This document shows positions 35,984-45,033 of a stretch of DNA of 64,000 nucleotides, piece by piece. Position numbers and translations under genes: made by a program. This DNA comes from Nostoc sp. MG11 (GTDB taxonomy: Bacteria; Cyanobacteriota; Cyanobacteriia; Cyanobacteriales; Nostocaceae): assembly GCF_014904695.1 (NCBI RefSeq), contig NZ_JACXXN010000002.1, forward strand, positions 62,001-126,000. The letters run 5' to 3'. The first letter of the stretch is position 1; every line of letters starts with the position of its first letter. Below the pieces are notes generated by a model. That model saw only the letters and a list, made by a program, of their open reading frames with translations. It ran no database searches and had not been told where the DNA came from.

Positions 35984-37381
35984 ATGGATCTTTTTACGCT
36001 GATATTAATACCTTTTTTAGTAGGTATCTTTACTAACAGAGTAGATGCGCTTTTAATAGCTTCTTCTGTTGAAAATGTTTTGAAGCGCCTGCATCATAAT
36101 GACAAGCAAGTCAATCATGATCTGGAAAAAATACTTAAACTTTGTTTCCTCTCGGCACTCCAAACTATTACTATAGAATGTCATAAAGAATTAATCAAAT
36201 TATCTTCTGTGCAGCGCTACCGGGCAGTAATTATTTACCCACCAGAGCACCGGGATGAACTTCAATGGCTAGACCGAAAGCTGAAGCAGCTTGTTAAAGA
36301 GCTAAAACATGTCAAGCAGGTAAAATACGTTGACATACCATTTAAATCCCTAGATGAAATTGCATCACTGCTAACTCCAGAAAGTCAGCTATTGGAAGCA
36401 GGCGTTCAAGCAGTAAAGGAAAAACTCATAGCAGAAGCGCTTAATGAGGAATTTATACCTGAGTGCTATGCAGCCAAGGTTAAGACAGTTTTATTTGAAA
36501 AAGTGCGCGACAACTTTACTTCTGAGATCAAGCATAATCCAGTTATCCGCGATATTTTTGAAGTCAATTTACTAAGCAATATCAATATAAATTTAGCAAA
36601 ACAGAAATTAAAAACTCAAGATTTAGAAGAATCTTGGCGTTCATATCAAACATCACAATTGCCGCAGCCATCTGAAGCCAGGCGCAAAGTTAAGCTAGAG
36701 TTAGACGTTGAAAATCTAGATGCAGCGCGCTTAGAAGTGATTATTCAGCATCTCCATAAACTTTTGGATGATGGTTCAATAAGACTACGAAGAATTGAGG
36801 AAGGTTGTATGGAGCTAGTTTTTGATGGTTCCCAAAAAGGTCTTGAGAAACTTGATGCTCTTTTTAAATCAGGTCAATTGACAGAAATATTAGATATTCC
36901 TGTACAAGATGTGTTGGGTGTAGATTCTGATTTTGGATTAAGTAAAACAGCAGTTAACTTAAGCCAATGGCTGCAAAATATGATTGAAGCAGGTTGGCAG
37001 ACAGTAGAAGAGGTTTTGGGCGAAACAGACAAATTAGTGTTTGCTAGAAGTGGTACTGGTGATCAAGGAGTTTTACGAGCACAGCAGATTGATTTAGAAA
37101 TGCAAGCGATCGCTAACTCATTAGCTTTGGTTGTTGCTGTCCAGCCAAAAGCAGATCAGGAAAGAGACATACGTTTACAAGTGTATCCAATTAGCAGTAA
37201 AACTCTGCCACAAGGTCTTAAATGCATTGTGCTTGATATCTCAGGCAAGAACCTTTTAGAAGTACAAGCCAAAAATACTAATAAGAGTATTCAACTAAAT
37301 ATTAGTGGCAAACCTGGAGAGCAATTTAGCGTGCAAATTCAGTTGGGTGATGCTAATACCGTGCGGAATTTTGTGATTTAA
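35984..37381 (+). CDS. DUF1822-like protein, partner of the CHAT-kinase
   Basis: 465 residues. The N-terminus is hydrophobic (LFTLILIPFLVGIFTN). Residues 30-220 are a helical region. About 236-307 is a small alpha/beta domain (DAARLEVIIQHLHKLLDDGSIRL...GCMELVFDGSQKGLEKLDALF) of the type found in cyanobacterial NTPase/caspase conflict proteins. About 370-465 looks like DUF1822 (SLALVVAVQPKAD, then SGKPGEQFSVQIQLGDANTVRNFVI). Ends 20 bases before the next gene, so an operon is near certain. Likely an adaptor or sensor for that protein; this is inference. Confidence 0.65.
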   Translation: MDLFTLILIPFLVGIFTNRVDALLIASSVENVLKRLHHNDKQVNHDLEKILKLCFLSALQTITIECHKELIKLSSVQRYRAVIIYPPEHRDELQWLDRKLKQLVKELKHVKQVKYVDIPFKSLDEIASLLTPESQLLEAGVQAVKEKLIAEALNEEFIPECYAAKVKTVLFEKVRDNFTSEIKHNPVIRDIFEVNLLSNININLAKQKLKTQDLEESWRSYQTSQLPQPSEARRKVKLELDVENLDAARLEVIIQHLHKLLDDGSIRLRRIEEGCMELVFDGSQKGLEKLDALFKSGQLTEILDIPVQDVLGVDSDFGLSKTAVNLSQWLQNMIEAGWQTVEEVLGETDKLVFARSGTGDQGVLRAQQIDLEMQAIANSLALVVAVQPKADQERDIRLQVYPISSKTLPQGLKCIVLDISGKNLLEVQAKNTNKSIQLNISGKPGEQFSVQIQLGDANTVRNFVI

Positions 37382-37401
37382 CTGCCTGCAAGGGGTCGGC
37401 A

Positions 37402-39825
37402 ATGGGCAAGTTAGTTGTAATTAATTTAGTAGAGGGAAATTTTGAGAGCGGTTTTTCTGTATCTTTGCAGATTTGGACGGAAGGCGATCGCCAGTGGATT
37501 GCTGCTGCAAAAGGAAAACTGCCTTCAGCGCCAGAGTTGCATAAACACTACACCTATTGGCAATCACATTATCGTAGCCATGTCTCAGGTAGATATTCTG
37601 CTCGAATGGGCGTCACGGGAGGTACTGACGCTTTTATTATTGATGAAATCAAAAGAGCTAGCAAACAGTTAAAGTCAAGTCTTAATGATTGGTTAAAAGC
37701 AGACTCTAATTTTAGTCCGATCCGCGAAAAACTTTTCCAAAGCCTGAAAGACGAATCTGAAGAAATTCGGGTCATATTTGAGACTGAAAATCCAGAATTG
37801 CAGCGTTTACCTTGGCATCTCTGGGATGATTTTTTTAAGCATTACCATCGAGCTGAAGTTGCTTTGTCTTTACCAGTGAAAAAAGGACAAATAGCAACTA
37901 CCAAAGGTCAAGTCAAAATTTTAGCAGTTTTCGGCAGAGACACCAGAATTAATACCAAAACAGACTGGGAGATGTTGGTAAAACAGTTAGCTGAAAACTC
38001 AAACGCCTGCTTGATCCATTTAGATAAGCCGAGCTTAGAGTATTTATGTGACCAAATTGATGAGCATAAACCACAAATACTTTTCTTTGCAGGTCATAGC
38101 CGTAGCGAAAAAGACGGAGAGAGTGGTTTTATCGACCTTAATGACGAGGACAGTATAACAATTGATGATTTAGAACCTGATCTGAGAAAAGCTGTTAAAC
38201 GCGGTTTGCAGTTAGCAATTTTTAACTCCTGTGATGGGTTGGGAATAGCGCGGCAATTGGCCCAGTTGCACGTCCCAAATATCATAGTAATGCGAGAGCC
38301 TGTAGCGGATGAAGTAGCACAGAAGTTTTTGCAGCGTTTTCTTGAAGCATTTGCTTCAGGAAAGCCTTTACATCTTGCGGTGCGGAGAGCAAGAGAAAGG
38401 ATAAATCGTTTAGAGAATAAATTTCCTGGTGCTACTTGGTTGCCAATGACTTTTCAAAATCCGGCAGAAGTACCACTAACTTGGCGATCGCTTGGCGGTA
38501 TCGAAATCAAAAAGCAATCTAATCAAAATAATGTAGCAGGTATAGAGTCAGAAATAGAGAATACGAGTCAGATCGCTTGGCTGCAAACTGTACTTCCTGG
38601 TTCTTCGCCAACAACATCACCGCCAAAGGTACAAACTGTCGTAATTACTTGTAGTAAGAGACATGAGAATCACTTTAACAATCGTTTTTGCATCTACTGT
38701 GGTGAGGCTTTAACTCAGACGTCGATAGTACAAAGCTTCTCACCTACTTGTAGCAAAGGCCATAAAAATCCTCCTGATAATACCTTTTGTTCACACTGTG
38801 GTGAATTTTTGCAACGGGCATCTACTTTAATTGAGCATAATACCCAGCCATCATCACCAACAGTAGAGTCAAAAGCAATACCAACAATGATTGGTAATTC
38901 TATAAATTCGGAGGTTTCTAATACAGGAAAGTCTGCGGTGATAGGGAGTATCTTGAGAGGACGCTACAAAATTATTAAAGTTCTTGGTGCTGGTGGATTT
39001 GGAAACACTTTTATTGCCGAAGATATGGATCTACCCGGCAACCCTCCCTGTGTTGTTAAGCAACTTAGGCCTGCACAGACAGAGCCAAAAGTTTTGCAGA
39101 TAGCAAGAAGATTGTTTGAATCTGAGGCAGAAGTCCAGTACAGGCTAGGAAACCACGACCAGATACCTGGTATCTTTGCTCACTTTGAGGAAAATCAGGA
39201 GTTCTATTTAGTTCAAGAATTTATTGATGGTCATAGCCTGGATCGAGAACTCACCCCTGGAAAGCCGTTACCTGAAACTCAGGTGATTGCTATTTTATAC
39301 GACATTTTAAAAGTGTTAGAGTTTGTCCACCAGCATAATGTAATTCACCGCGATATTAAACCCTCAAATTTAATTAGACGCAATCGAGATCAAAAGTTAG
39401 TTTTGATTGATTTTGGAGCTGTCAGAGAAATTAGCAGCCATATAGTTAACGCTCAGGGACAAATGAACTCAACTGTTGCCATTGGTACTCCAGGCTATGC
39501 ACCTCCTGAGCAAATGGCTGGTAAACCATCTTTCAGCAGCGATATCTATGCTGTAGGCTTGATTGGTATCCAAGCACTCACCTGCGTATTCCCTAACCAA
39601 CTACCAGAAAATCCTGAGACAAATGAAATTCTCTGGCGGAACAAGACACAAGTTAGTGATGAAGTTGCAGTTATTTTAGATAAGATGGTGCGCTACGACT
39701 TTAGGCAAAGATATCAGTCTGCTACTGAAGTTTTACAAGCTTTGGAAGATATAAACAGAATTATGTCCTCTAAACCAACAATTTTTGCTGGACTACAATC
39801 ACTGTTAAAACGTTTCAACTTCTAA
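37402..39825 (+). CDS. CHAT protease - double zinc ribbon - Ser/Thr kinase fusion
   Basis: 807 residues. Residues about 100-365 form a CHAT (caspase-like) peptidase with His232 in FFAGHS and Cys277 in FNSCDGLG, the expected dyad. Then two zinc ribbons: C417/H421/C430/C433 and C450/H454/C463/C466. Residues 521-800 are a protein kinase: GAGGFG (529-534), Lys553, HRD 649-651 and DFG 670-672. All catalytic residues are present. No transmembrane helix. Proteolysis and phosphorylation in one chain, beside a DUF1822-like gene, suggests a conflict or programmed-death switch; the trigger and targets are unknown. Confidence 0.88.
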   Translation: MGKLVVINLVEGNFESGFSVSLQIWTEGDRQWIAAAKGKLPSAPELHKHYTYWQSHYRSHVSGRYSARMGVTGGTDAFIIDEIKRASKQLKSSLNDWLKADSNFSPIREKLFQSLKDESEEIRVIFETENPELQRLPWHLWDDFFKHYHRAEVALSLPVKKGQIATTKGQVKILAVFGRDTRINTKTDWEMLVKQLAENSNACLIHLDKPSLEYLCDQIDEHKPQILFFAGHSRSEKDGESGFIDLNDEDSITIDDLEPDLRKAVKRGLQLAIFNSCDGLGIARQLAQLHVPNIIVMREPVADEVAQKFLQRFLEAFASGKPLHLAVRRARERINRLENKFPGATWLPMTFQNPAEVPLTWRSLGGIEIKKQSNQNNVAGIESEIENTSQIAWLQTVLPGSSPTTSPPKVQTVVITCSKRHENHFNNRFCIYCGEALTQTSIVQSFSPTCSKGHKNPPDNTFCSHCGEFLQRASTLIEHNTQPSSPTVESKAIPTMIGNSINSEVSNTGKSAVIGSILRGRYKIIKVLGAGGFGNTFIAEDMDLPGNPPCVVKQLRPAQTEPKVLQIARRLFESEAEVQYRLGNHDQIPGIFAHFEENQEFYLVQEFIDGHSLDRELTPGKPLPETQVIAILYDILKVLEFVHQHNVIHRDIKPSNLIRRNRDQKLVLIDFGAVREISSHIVNAQGQMNSTVAIGTPGYAPPEQMAGKPSFSSDIYAVGLIGIQALTCVFPNQLPENPETNEILWRNKTQVSDEVAVILDKMVRYDFRQRYQSATEVLQALEDINRIMSSKPTIFAGLQSLLKRFNF

Positions 39826-39943
39826 ATATAGTAACTTTTGTTTGTAGTTAGTTAGTATACTCTTTTATTAACTCCTATAATAGGATAGTGTTGTTCTAAA
39901 AAGTATTTAGTCTAGGCGCAATCGCCAATTAATGTAACAAGTA

Positions 39944-41560
39944 CTATCCATCATAACATTCCAGTAATTCTTGATAATATTGCTCTAGCATATTGGGTAA
40001 ATACATCGTCATTTGCAGAGATTGCCTGCTCAACTTTAAACTTTGGGTAATGTTAATTTGGCTGAGAAAATCTAGATCGTGGGAAATGACCCAAATAGCT
40101 CCTTGAAACTCATTGATACCAGCAACCACTTGTTCAACAGTTTCAATATCTAGGTTATTAGTTGGCTCATCAAGAATCAGTAAGTCGATTTCAGATATGC
40201 TGATGATTGCGATCGCTAATCTTGCCAATTCACCCCCACTCAATACTGATGCTGTTTTATGAACGTCATCATATTTAAATAGAAAGTGTCCCAGTTGTTG
40301 ACGTAACAACTGATAGCTGAGATTGGGATTGGCAGTTTGCATATTTTCCAAAATCGTCTGCTCTCGATTCACCAGTTCATAAGTTTGATCGAGATATACA
40401 GCTTTCATCGCTGGTGCAAGCAAAACCTCACCCGATTCCAAAATTGCTGTTTGCTTATCCATCCGCAGAATTGCCTTTGCCAGACTCGATTTACCTGAAC
40501 CATTCGCGCCGACAATGGCAATGCGATCGCCAGAGGAGATATGTAGCTGAATGTTCTGAATTAACAGGCGTTCTGACACCCTTAGATTTGCACCTTGAAT
40601 ATGAATCAGATTCCTGCGTTTTTGACTTTTTTCTTCTAGTTGAATACTCGTCGTTTTTGTTGTTTTTATCTTTGTATCTGTAACCTTCTGATTAGCCTTG
40701 GTTACAGCTGCTTCATGTTTCTTTTTCGCAGTTCCGGCTGAAGCCTCAGCTTTTGTTTTAATTAGTCCTGCGGCCGTTCTGTCTACACTGCCATTAAGAA
40801 CCTGGGAGCGACCGTTGCGACTAGATTGCGCTGCGCGTTGCTGCTCTTGCATAGCTGTAGTTTGGACACGTTTGAGTTCCTTTCTGGCAACTTCGTGCGA
40901 TCGCAATGCTGCTTCTAACTCGATTTCTTTCTGTTCTCGATACTGAGAAAAATTGCCTCCATATACCTTTATTCCAACAGGTATAAGTTCCCAAGTTACA
41001 GATGTCACTTGGTCTAAGAAAAAAGGCTTGTGCGAGACAATCACAAACGCGCCAGTGAAATTTTGGAGAAATTGCCTTAAACTTTCTAACGCTTGCAAAT
41101 CCATGTGGTTAGTTGGCTCATCTAGCAACAGCAAATTTGGTTCTTGAGCTAAACCGATCGCTATAAATAGTTTTGTGAGTTCTCCTCCACTCAAGTTAGT
41201 AATTGGTAAATACAAATCAATCTTTGTATCAAATTGTGTTTGCAAAATATCCTCAATTTTCCACCATTCATCAGAGATGGAAATCAAAAAATTAAGTACT
41301 GTATCTGCTGTAATTTCTTGCCTGATAGTGCTGATTTGTGGCAAATAATAGACAACACAATTACGCCAAACTGAGCCTGTATTGGGGCTAATTTGACCTG
41401 CAATCATCTTGAGTAGGGTTGATTTTCCTACACCATTGCGACCGACTAAAGCAATGCGATCGCCTGCTTCGATACTCACCTGAACTTTTTTAAATAAAGT
41501 TCTGTCTAAGCTGAGTTCGTAGGCTAAATTATCAGCTAACAATATTGATTTTTTCGGCAT
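39944..41560 (-). CDS. ABC-F family ATPase
   Basis: 538 residues with two ABC cassettes and no membrane domain. Walker A GRNGVGKST and GANGSGKSS; signatures LSGGELTK and LSGGELAR; Walker B LLLLDEPTNHMD and LLILDEPTNNLD. The interdomain linker (about 210-310) is long, basic and Ala/Lys/Thr-rich. ABC-F proteins act on the ribosome as translation factors or antibiotic-protection factors; which applies here cannot be told. ATG 41560 (MPKKSILLADNLAYEL) is chosen over a TTG three codons upstream. Confidence 0.88.
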   Translation of the reverse strand: MPKKSILLADNLAYELSLDRTLFKKVQVSIEAGDRIALVGRNGVGKSTLLKMIAGQISPNTGSVWRNCVVYYLPQISTIRQEITADTVLNFLISISDEWWKIEDILQTQFDTKIDLYLPITNLSGGELTKLFIAIGLAQEPNLLLLDEPTNHMDLQALESLRQFLQNFTGAFVIVSHKPFFLDQVTSVTWELIPVGIKVYGGNFSQYREQKEIELEAALRSHEVARKELKRVQTTAMQEQQRAAQSSRNGRSQVLNGSVDRTAAGLIKTKAEASAGTAKKKHEAAVTKANQKVTDTKIKTTKTTSIQLEEKSQKRRNLIHIQGANLRVSERLLIQNIQLHISSGDRIAIVGANGSGKSSLAKAILRMDKQTAILESGEVLLAPAMKAVYLDQTYELVNREQTILENMQTANPNLSYQLLRQQLGHFLFKYDDVHKTASVLSGGELARLAIAIISISEIDLLILDEPTNNLDIETVEQVVAGINEFQGAIWVISHDLDFLSQINITQSLKLSRQSLQMTMYLPNMLEQYYQELLECYDG

Positions 41561-42117
41561 TATTCTCAAACCTCAATTCGCAAACTTCCACCCGTGTATT
41601 CACAACAATTACGGGGATAATTAGACATAAAAAAATTAGCCGCAGACACTTGCCAAGCGGTTCAATGTAGATACGAGTGATGACAATATTTTTAGTGCAT
41701 GACTATGTGAAGTAACCCTGTCAAACTAGTTGCATTTATTCTTCGTTGACATTTGTTGCTTTGGCGCAACAGGTGCTTGGTACTACTTCATTTGTGCTAT
41801 CTCGTTAGAGTTGTGATGAGGTTTGATATTGACTACAGTGTAGCATGAAGGAATTTCGGAAGGGTAGCGATCGCTTTTTCTATTTCCACACTCCCCAGCC
41901 CTACTAGAAAGATTTACAGCAGTTTTTTTCTATCTTAAATACATCTACATCTTGTGGGGTGGGCATCTTGCCTGCCCCAGGACGGGCGAGACGCCCATCT
42001 CACAAGAAGAAATGACTATTGTTAAAAACATTGATTAATTGAATCACCCCTGCTGATTTAAGTGTATTTGCGTAATACACAGCAAATTTGGGATATTTCA
42101 CTTGTTGCCCTTGAACT
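41561..42117. other. Intergenic region with hairpin repeat
   Basis: About 557 bases between divergent genes, containing the element at 41951-42006 and one GCGATCGC site near 41868. No gene seen. Confidence 0.4.
41951..42006. repeat. 56-bp hairpin element CTTGTG...CACAAG
   Basis: Imperfect palindrome with arms of about 25 bases (GGGTGGGCATCTTGCC opposite GGGCGAGACGCCCATC) and ends CTTGTG and CACAAG. Mismatches are mostly G-T type, so the RNA would still fold. A known style of cyanobacterial dispersed repeat. Confidence 0.7.
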
Positions 42118-43884
42118 ATGAGCTATCCAGATTTCAGCGAACACGGCTATCAAGTTTTGCGAGAATTAGGACGTAATCAGGAAGGAGGAAGGATTACTTG
42201 GCTAGCATCAAAAGTTAATACAGGGGAACACGTAGTAATCAAGCAGTTTTGCTTTGCCCAAGCTAGTTCTAGTTGGTCTGGGTTCAGAGCTTGCGAAAAA
42301 GAAATTCAATTTTTACAGAAACTTAATCATCCTGGTATTCCCCACTATCTCAGTTCTTTTGAGCGACCTGATGGCTTTTGTCTAGTTCAAGAATATATCA
42401 ATGCGCCATCTTTAGCAGAAACCCGCAGCTTTGCACCAGAGGAAATTAAACAAATTGCAGTTAAAGTTTTAGAAATTCTTGTATATCTGCAAAATCGGAT
42501 TCCGCCGATAATTTATCGAGATATTAAACCGGAAAATATTTTGGTAGATGAGCAACTCAATGTCTATATAATTGACTTTGGTTTTGCTCGTGTTGGTAGC
42601 CAGGAAGTTGCAGCGAGTAGTGTATTTAGAGGTACTCCTGGCTTTATTCCACCAGAGCAAATGTTTAAACCAACAGACGCTACAGACTTGTATAGTTTGG
42701 GTGTAACCTTGATTTGCTTACTGACAGGAATCAAATCAACCAAAATAGATCAATTGCAAGATCAAGATGATCCATATTTAATCAAGTTTCACCATCTTTT
42801 ACCTCGGTTGAGTCTACGGTTTCTGGGTTGGTTGGAAAAGATGGTACAACCGATACAGAAAAACCGTTTCGCTAATGCACAATCAGCTTTAGAAGCACTC
42901 AAGCCTCTTGATGTTATTCGTGTAGCGGGAGTTGATTTCAGTGAAACAGTGCTGGAGTTCAAAGCGAACCGATTAGGGGAAAAGCTAACGCAAAGCATTA
43001 CTATTGAGAACCTTATAGCAGATACTTTACTACAAGGTAGATGGGAAATTGCACCCCATCCTCATGACCCACCGCATACGCCAGATGCTCATGCTTGGAT
43101 TGCGGTGACACCTGCTCAGTTTAGCGGGAATTATACTCAGTGTCAGGTTCATGTGGATACGAGTAAATTGATGGCGGATAAGCAGTATAAACGTCAACTG
43201 ATACTCCACAGTAATGCTTATCCAGAGACTCCCACTTTAACGGTGAAGGTGCAGACGGCTGCTTTACCGATTGAAAAGCGAAAGATAGCCTCTGGTGATT
43301 TAATTAGGCTGTTTTTAGTGGCTGTGGTGGTAGGTGTGGCTACGACTTGGTTTATTACTAATGCTGGAAGTGCGGTTGCAAGTTGGTTGTTAGAAACTTT
43401 TGGATATAGGTGGATTCTGTTTTTCGGTATTCTCTCACTTATAGTTGGGTCTTTGGCGGGTTATTCCGCACTAAAGCGAGGAGACTCTGTGGGTTGGGCT
43501 GTGAGTGAGGCTGTGAGTGGGGCTGTGGGTGGGGCTGTGAGTATGGCTGTGGGTAAGGCGGTGGGTGGGGCTGTGGGTGGGGCTGTGGGTGGGGCTGTGA
43601 GTATGGCTGTGGGTAAGGCGGTGGGTAAGGCGGTGGATTGGGCTAGGGATTGGGTTATAGATTTGGCTGAAGACTCATTTACAACTGTACTAATACTACT
43701 AACATTAGGATTTGGAGCTAGCGCAGGAACTGGGATAATAGCGGGCTTTCTAAATCCATTTATTTTGTTAGCACTAACCGGAACCAGTTTACCTACACTT
43801 TCCATGTTGCTTTATTCACCCCTAAAAAAACGTAGATTAATTACTAAATATCGCCAGTCTGAAGAATCTTTAATCAAACCGTAA
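42118..43884 (+). CDS. Membrane Ser/Thr kinase with A-V-x-x glycine-zipper repeat
   Basis: 588 residues. Kinase domain 10-270 with Lys42, YRD at 133-135 (Tyr replaces His of HRD, catalytic Asp kept) and DFG 153-155; the Gly loop is degenerate (ELGRNQEGGRI). Residues 280-385 look like a beta-sandwich (FSETVLEFKANRLGEKLTQSITIEN). Membrane helices at about 397-416 and 428-452. Then twelve tetrapeptide repeats A-V-[GS]-x (461-508), and two more helices (523-560). The repeats may pack as a glycine zipper in the membrane. ATG 42118. Confidence 0.85.
   Translation: MSYPDFSEHGYQVLRELGRNQEGGRITWLASKVNTGEHVVIKQFCFAQASSSWSGFRACEKEIQFLQKLNHPGIPHYLSSFERPDGFCLVQEYINAPSLAETRSFAPEEIKQIAVKVLEILVYLQNRIPPIIYRDIKPENILVDEQLNVYIIDFGFARVGSQEVAASSVFRGTPGFIPPEQMFKPTDATDLYSLGVTLICLLTGIKSTKIDQLQDQDDPYLIKFHHLLPRLSLRFLGWLEKMVQPIQKNRFANAQSALEALKPLDVIRVAGVDFSETVLEFKANRLGEKLTQSITIENLIADTLLQGRWEIAPHPHDPPHTPDAHAWIAVTPAQFSGNYTQCQVHVDTSKLMADKQYKRQLILHSNAYPETPTLTVKVQTAALPIEKRKIASGDLIRLFLVAVVVGVATTWFITNAGSAVASWLLETFGYRWILFFGILSLIVGSLAGYSALKRGDSVGWAVSEAVSGAVGGAVSMAVGKAVGGAVGGAVGGAVSMAVGKAVGKAVDWARDWVIDLAEDSFTTVLILLTLGFGASAGTGIIAGFLNPFILLALTGTSLPTLSMLLYSPLKKRRLITKYRQSEESLIKP
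43498..43641 (+). repeat. 12-bp tandem repeat inside the kinase gene
   Basis: Twelve units of GCTGTGGGTGGG-type sequence (A-V-G-G and variants A-V-S-M, A-V-G-K). Two 60-base blocks, 43501-43560 and 43561-43620, are nearly identical, so a five-unit block was duplicated recently. Copy number is likely to vary between strains. Confidence 0.85.
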
Positions 43885-43890
43885 TCAAAC

Positions 43891-43923
43891 AGATCACCGA
43901 CTTCTTAAAGAAGTCGGTGATCT
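43891..43923. terminator. Strong hairpin after the kinase gene
   Basis: AGATCACCGACTTCTT and AAGAAGTCGGTGATCT, a 16-bp perfect stem with essentially no loop, starting seven bases after the kinase stop. No long T run follows, so termination is likely but not certain. Confidence 0.65.
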
Positions 43924-43977
43924 AGTCTTGTTTGTGACAAAGATAAGATCGCACTCTCTTTTTTTCTGCCTAACTTA

Positions 43978-44142
43978 AGAGGATGTTTTAAAAGTCCTTT
44001 TGTCGATAGGAAAACGTTCTAGATCCTCCTAAATCCCCCTTAAAAAGGGTGACTTTGATTCTGGTTCCCCCCTTTTTAAGAGGGGCTAGGGGGGATCATT
44101 AAGTGCCTAAAATCACAGCCAAATACTTTTAAAACATCCTCT
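43978..44142. mobile_element. MITE-like element
   Basis: 165 bp with perfect 18-base terminal inverted repeats, AGAGGATGTTTTAAAAGT (43978-43995) and its complement (44125-44142). No coding capacity. Inside is a second inverted pair, ATCCCCCTTAAAAAGGG and CCCCTTTTTAAGAGGGG. A TAA occurs at both outer borders of GAGG/CCTC and may be a target duplication. A non-autonomous element that would need a transposase elsewhere; it does not match the IS5-type ends at 19901. Confidence 0.75.
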
Positions 44143-44227
44143 AAGAATGCGCTCGCATTTTTTTGCAAAGCCTTAATGTAGTGCGATCGCTTTTATAAAA
44201 AAATTATCATAATTATAATAACTAACT

Positions 44228-44584
44228 ATGAATATAGGTCAATCTATGTCTACCAAGCATATCGCAGAGTATTTCAACTTTCTCTCTTCTGAAGACATTA
44301 GACTGAAAGATTCAAGAATTGGAATTGAAACAATTCTTTATGAATACATTGATTGTGGACGTTCTCCAGAAGAAATTGCCCAAATTTATCAAACAATATC
44401 TTTAGAGCAAGTATATGCAACAATTCTTTATTATCTGCAAAACAAAGAAACTGTCAGTGCTTACATCAAAAACTGGATAGAACACGGTCATAGAATGCGA
44501 GAACAACAGAGGCTTAATCCCCCGCCAGTGTCAGAAAAACTGCGCCAACTCCGAATTGAAAGACAAGCTAAACAGCAAGCATGA
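44228..44584 (+). CDS. DUF433 antitoxin-like protein
   Basis: 118 residues. DUF433 core with a helix-turn-helix: RIGIETILYEYIDCGRSPEEIAQIYQTISLEQVYATILYYLQNKE. The C-terminus is charged and probably binds the toxin. DUF433 proteins commonly pair with DUF5615 PIN-like toxins, and that is the case here: the stop overlaps the start of the next gene (ATGA). The ATG at 44228 is used; another ATG six codons in is also possible. Confidence 0.8.
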   Translation: MNIGQSMSTKHIAEYFNFLSSEDIRLKDSRIGIETILYEYIDCGRSPEEIAQIYQTISLEQVYATILYYLQNKETVSAYIKNWIEHGHRMREQQRLNPPPVSEKLRQLRIERQAKQQA

Positions 44585-44943
44585 CACTGCAATATCTGAT
44601 TGATGAAAATGTCAATCCTGTATATCCAAATCAAATTAGACTACGAGAACCTGAGATTGCGATCAAAGTGGTAGGAGAATCAGAAACTCCACTAAAAAGT
44701 ACACTCGATCCAGAAATTCTGTGTTGGTGTGAGGATAATAATTTTATATTAGTGACAAATAACCGAACTTCTATGCCAGTACATTTAGCTGACTATATTG
44801 CTGTTAATCGTCACGTACCAGGAATTTTTATCCTCAATCCAAATTTAAGTATTGGTGAAAATATAGAAGAACTCATAATAGTTGCTTTGGCATCAGAAGA
44901 CGATGAATATCAAGACAGAATAGTTTATTTACCCTTACCCTAA
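44581..44943 (+). CDS. DUF5615 PIN-like toxin
   Basis: 120 residues, small PIN-like nuclease fold: YLIDENVNP with the first acidic pair at residues 8-9, DPEILCWCEDNNFILVTNNR in the middle (the place of the second acidic site), then HVPGIFILNPNLSIGENIEELI. Overlaps the DUF433 gene by four bases, which allows translational coupling. Likely an RNase toxin neutralised by DUF433; activity is inferred from the family. Confidence 0.78.
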   Translation: MTLQYLIDENVNPVYPNQIRLREPEIAIKVVGESETPLKSTLDPEILCWCEDNNFILVTNNRTSMPVHLADYIAVNRHVPGIFILNPNLSIGENIEELIIVALASEDDEYQDRIVYLPLP

Positions 44944-45033
44944 AAATAGGCGATTACCTACGGTACGCTACGCGATCGCCTACTACAAAACTGCTAAAAT
45001 AAATCCATAACTACTTGATGCCGTATTCATTCT

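Noticed and set aside
35984-37381. Classic STAND NTPase
   Set aside because: No Walker A or B motif is present; only the small accessory domain and DUF1822-like end are visible.
39944-41560. ABC transporter ATPase
   Set aside because: Two cassettes in one chain with a basic linker and no membrane partner gene fit ABC-F rather than a transporter.
43498-43641. Possible CRISPR array
   Set aside because: Tandem 12-bp coding units without spacers. No repeat-spacer array was seen anywhere in the window.
43461-43805. Minus-strand open frame of repeated Pro-Thr-Ala (TAPPTAPPTALPTA)
   Set aside because: It is the complement of the A-V-x-x repeat of the kinase gene; the 12-bp periodicity keeps other frames open. 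No start signal or family.
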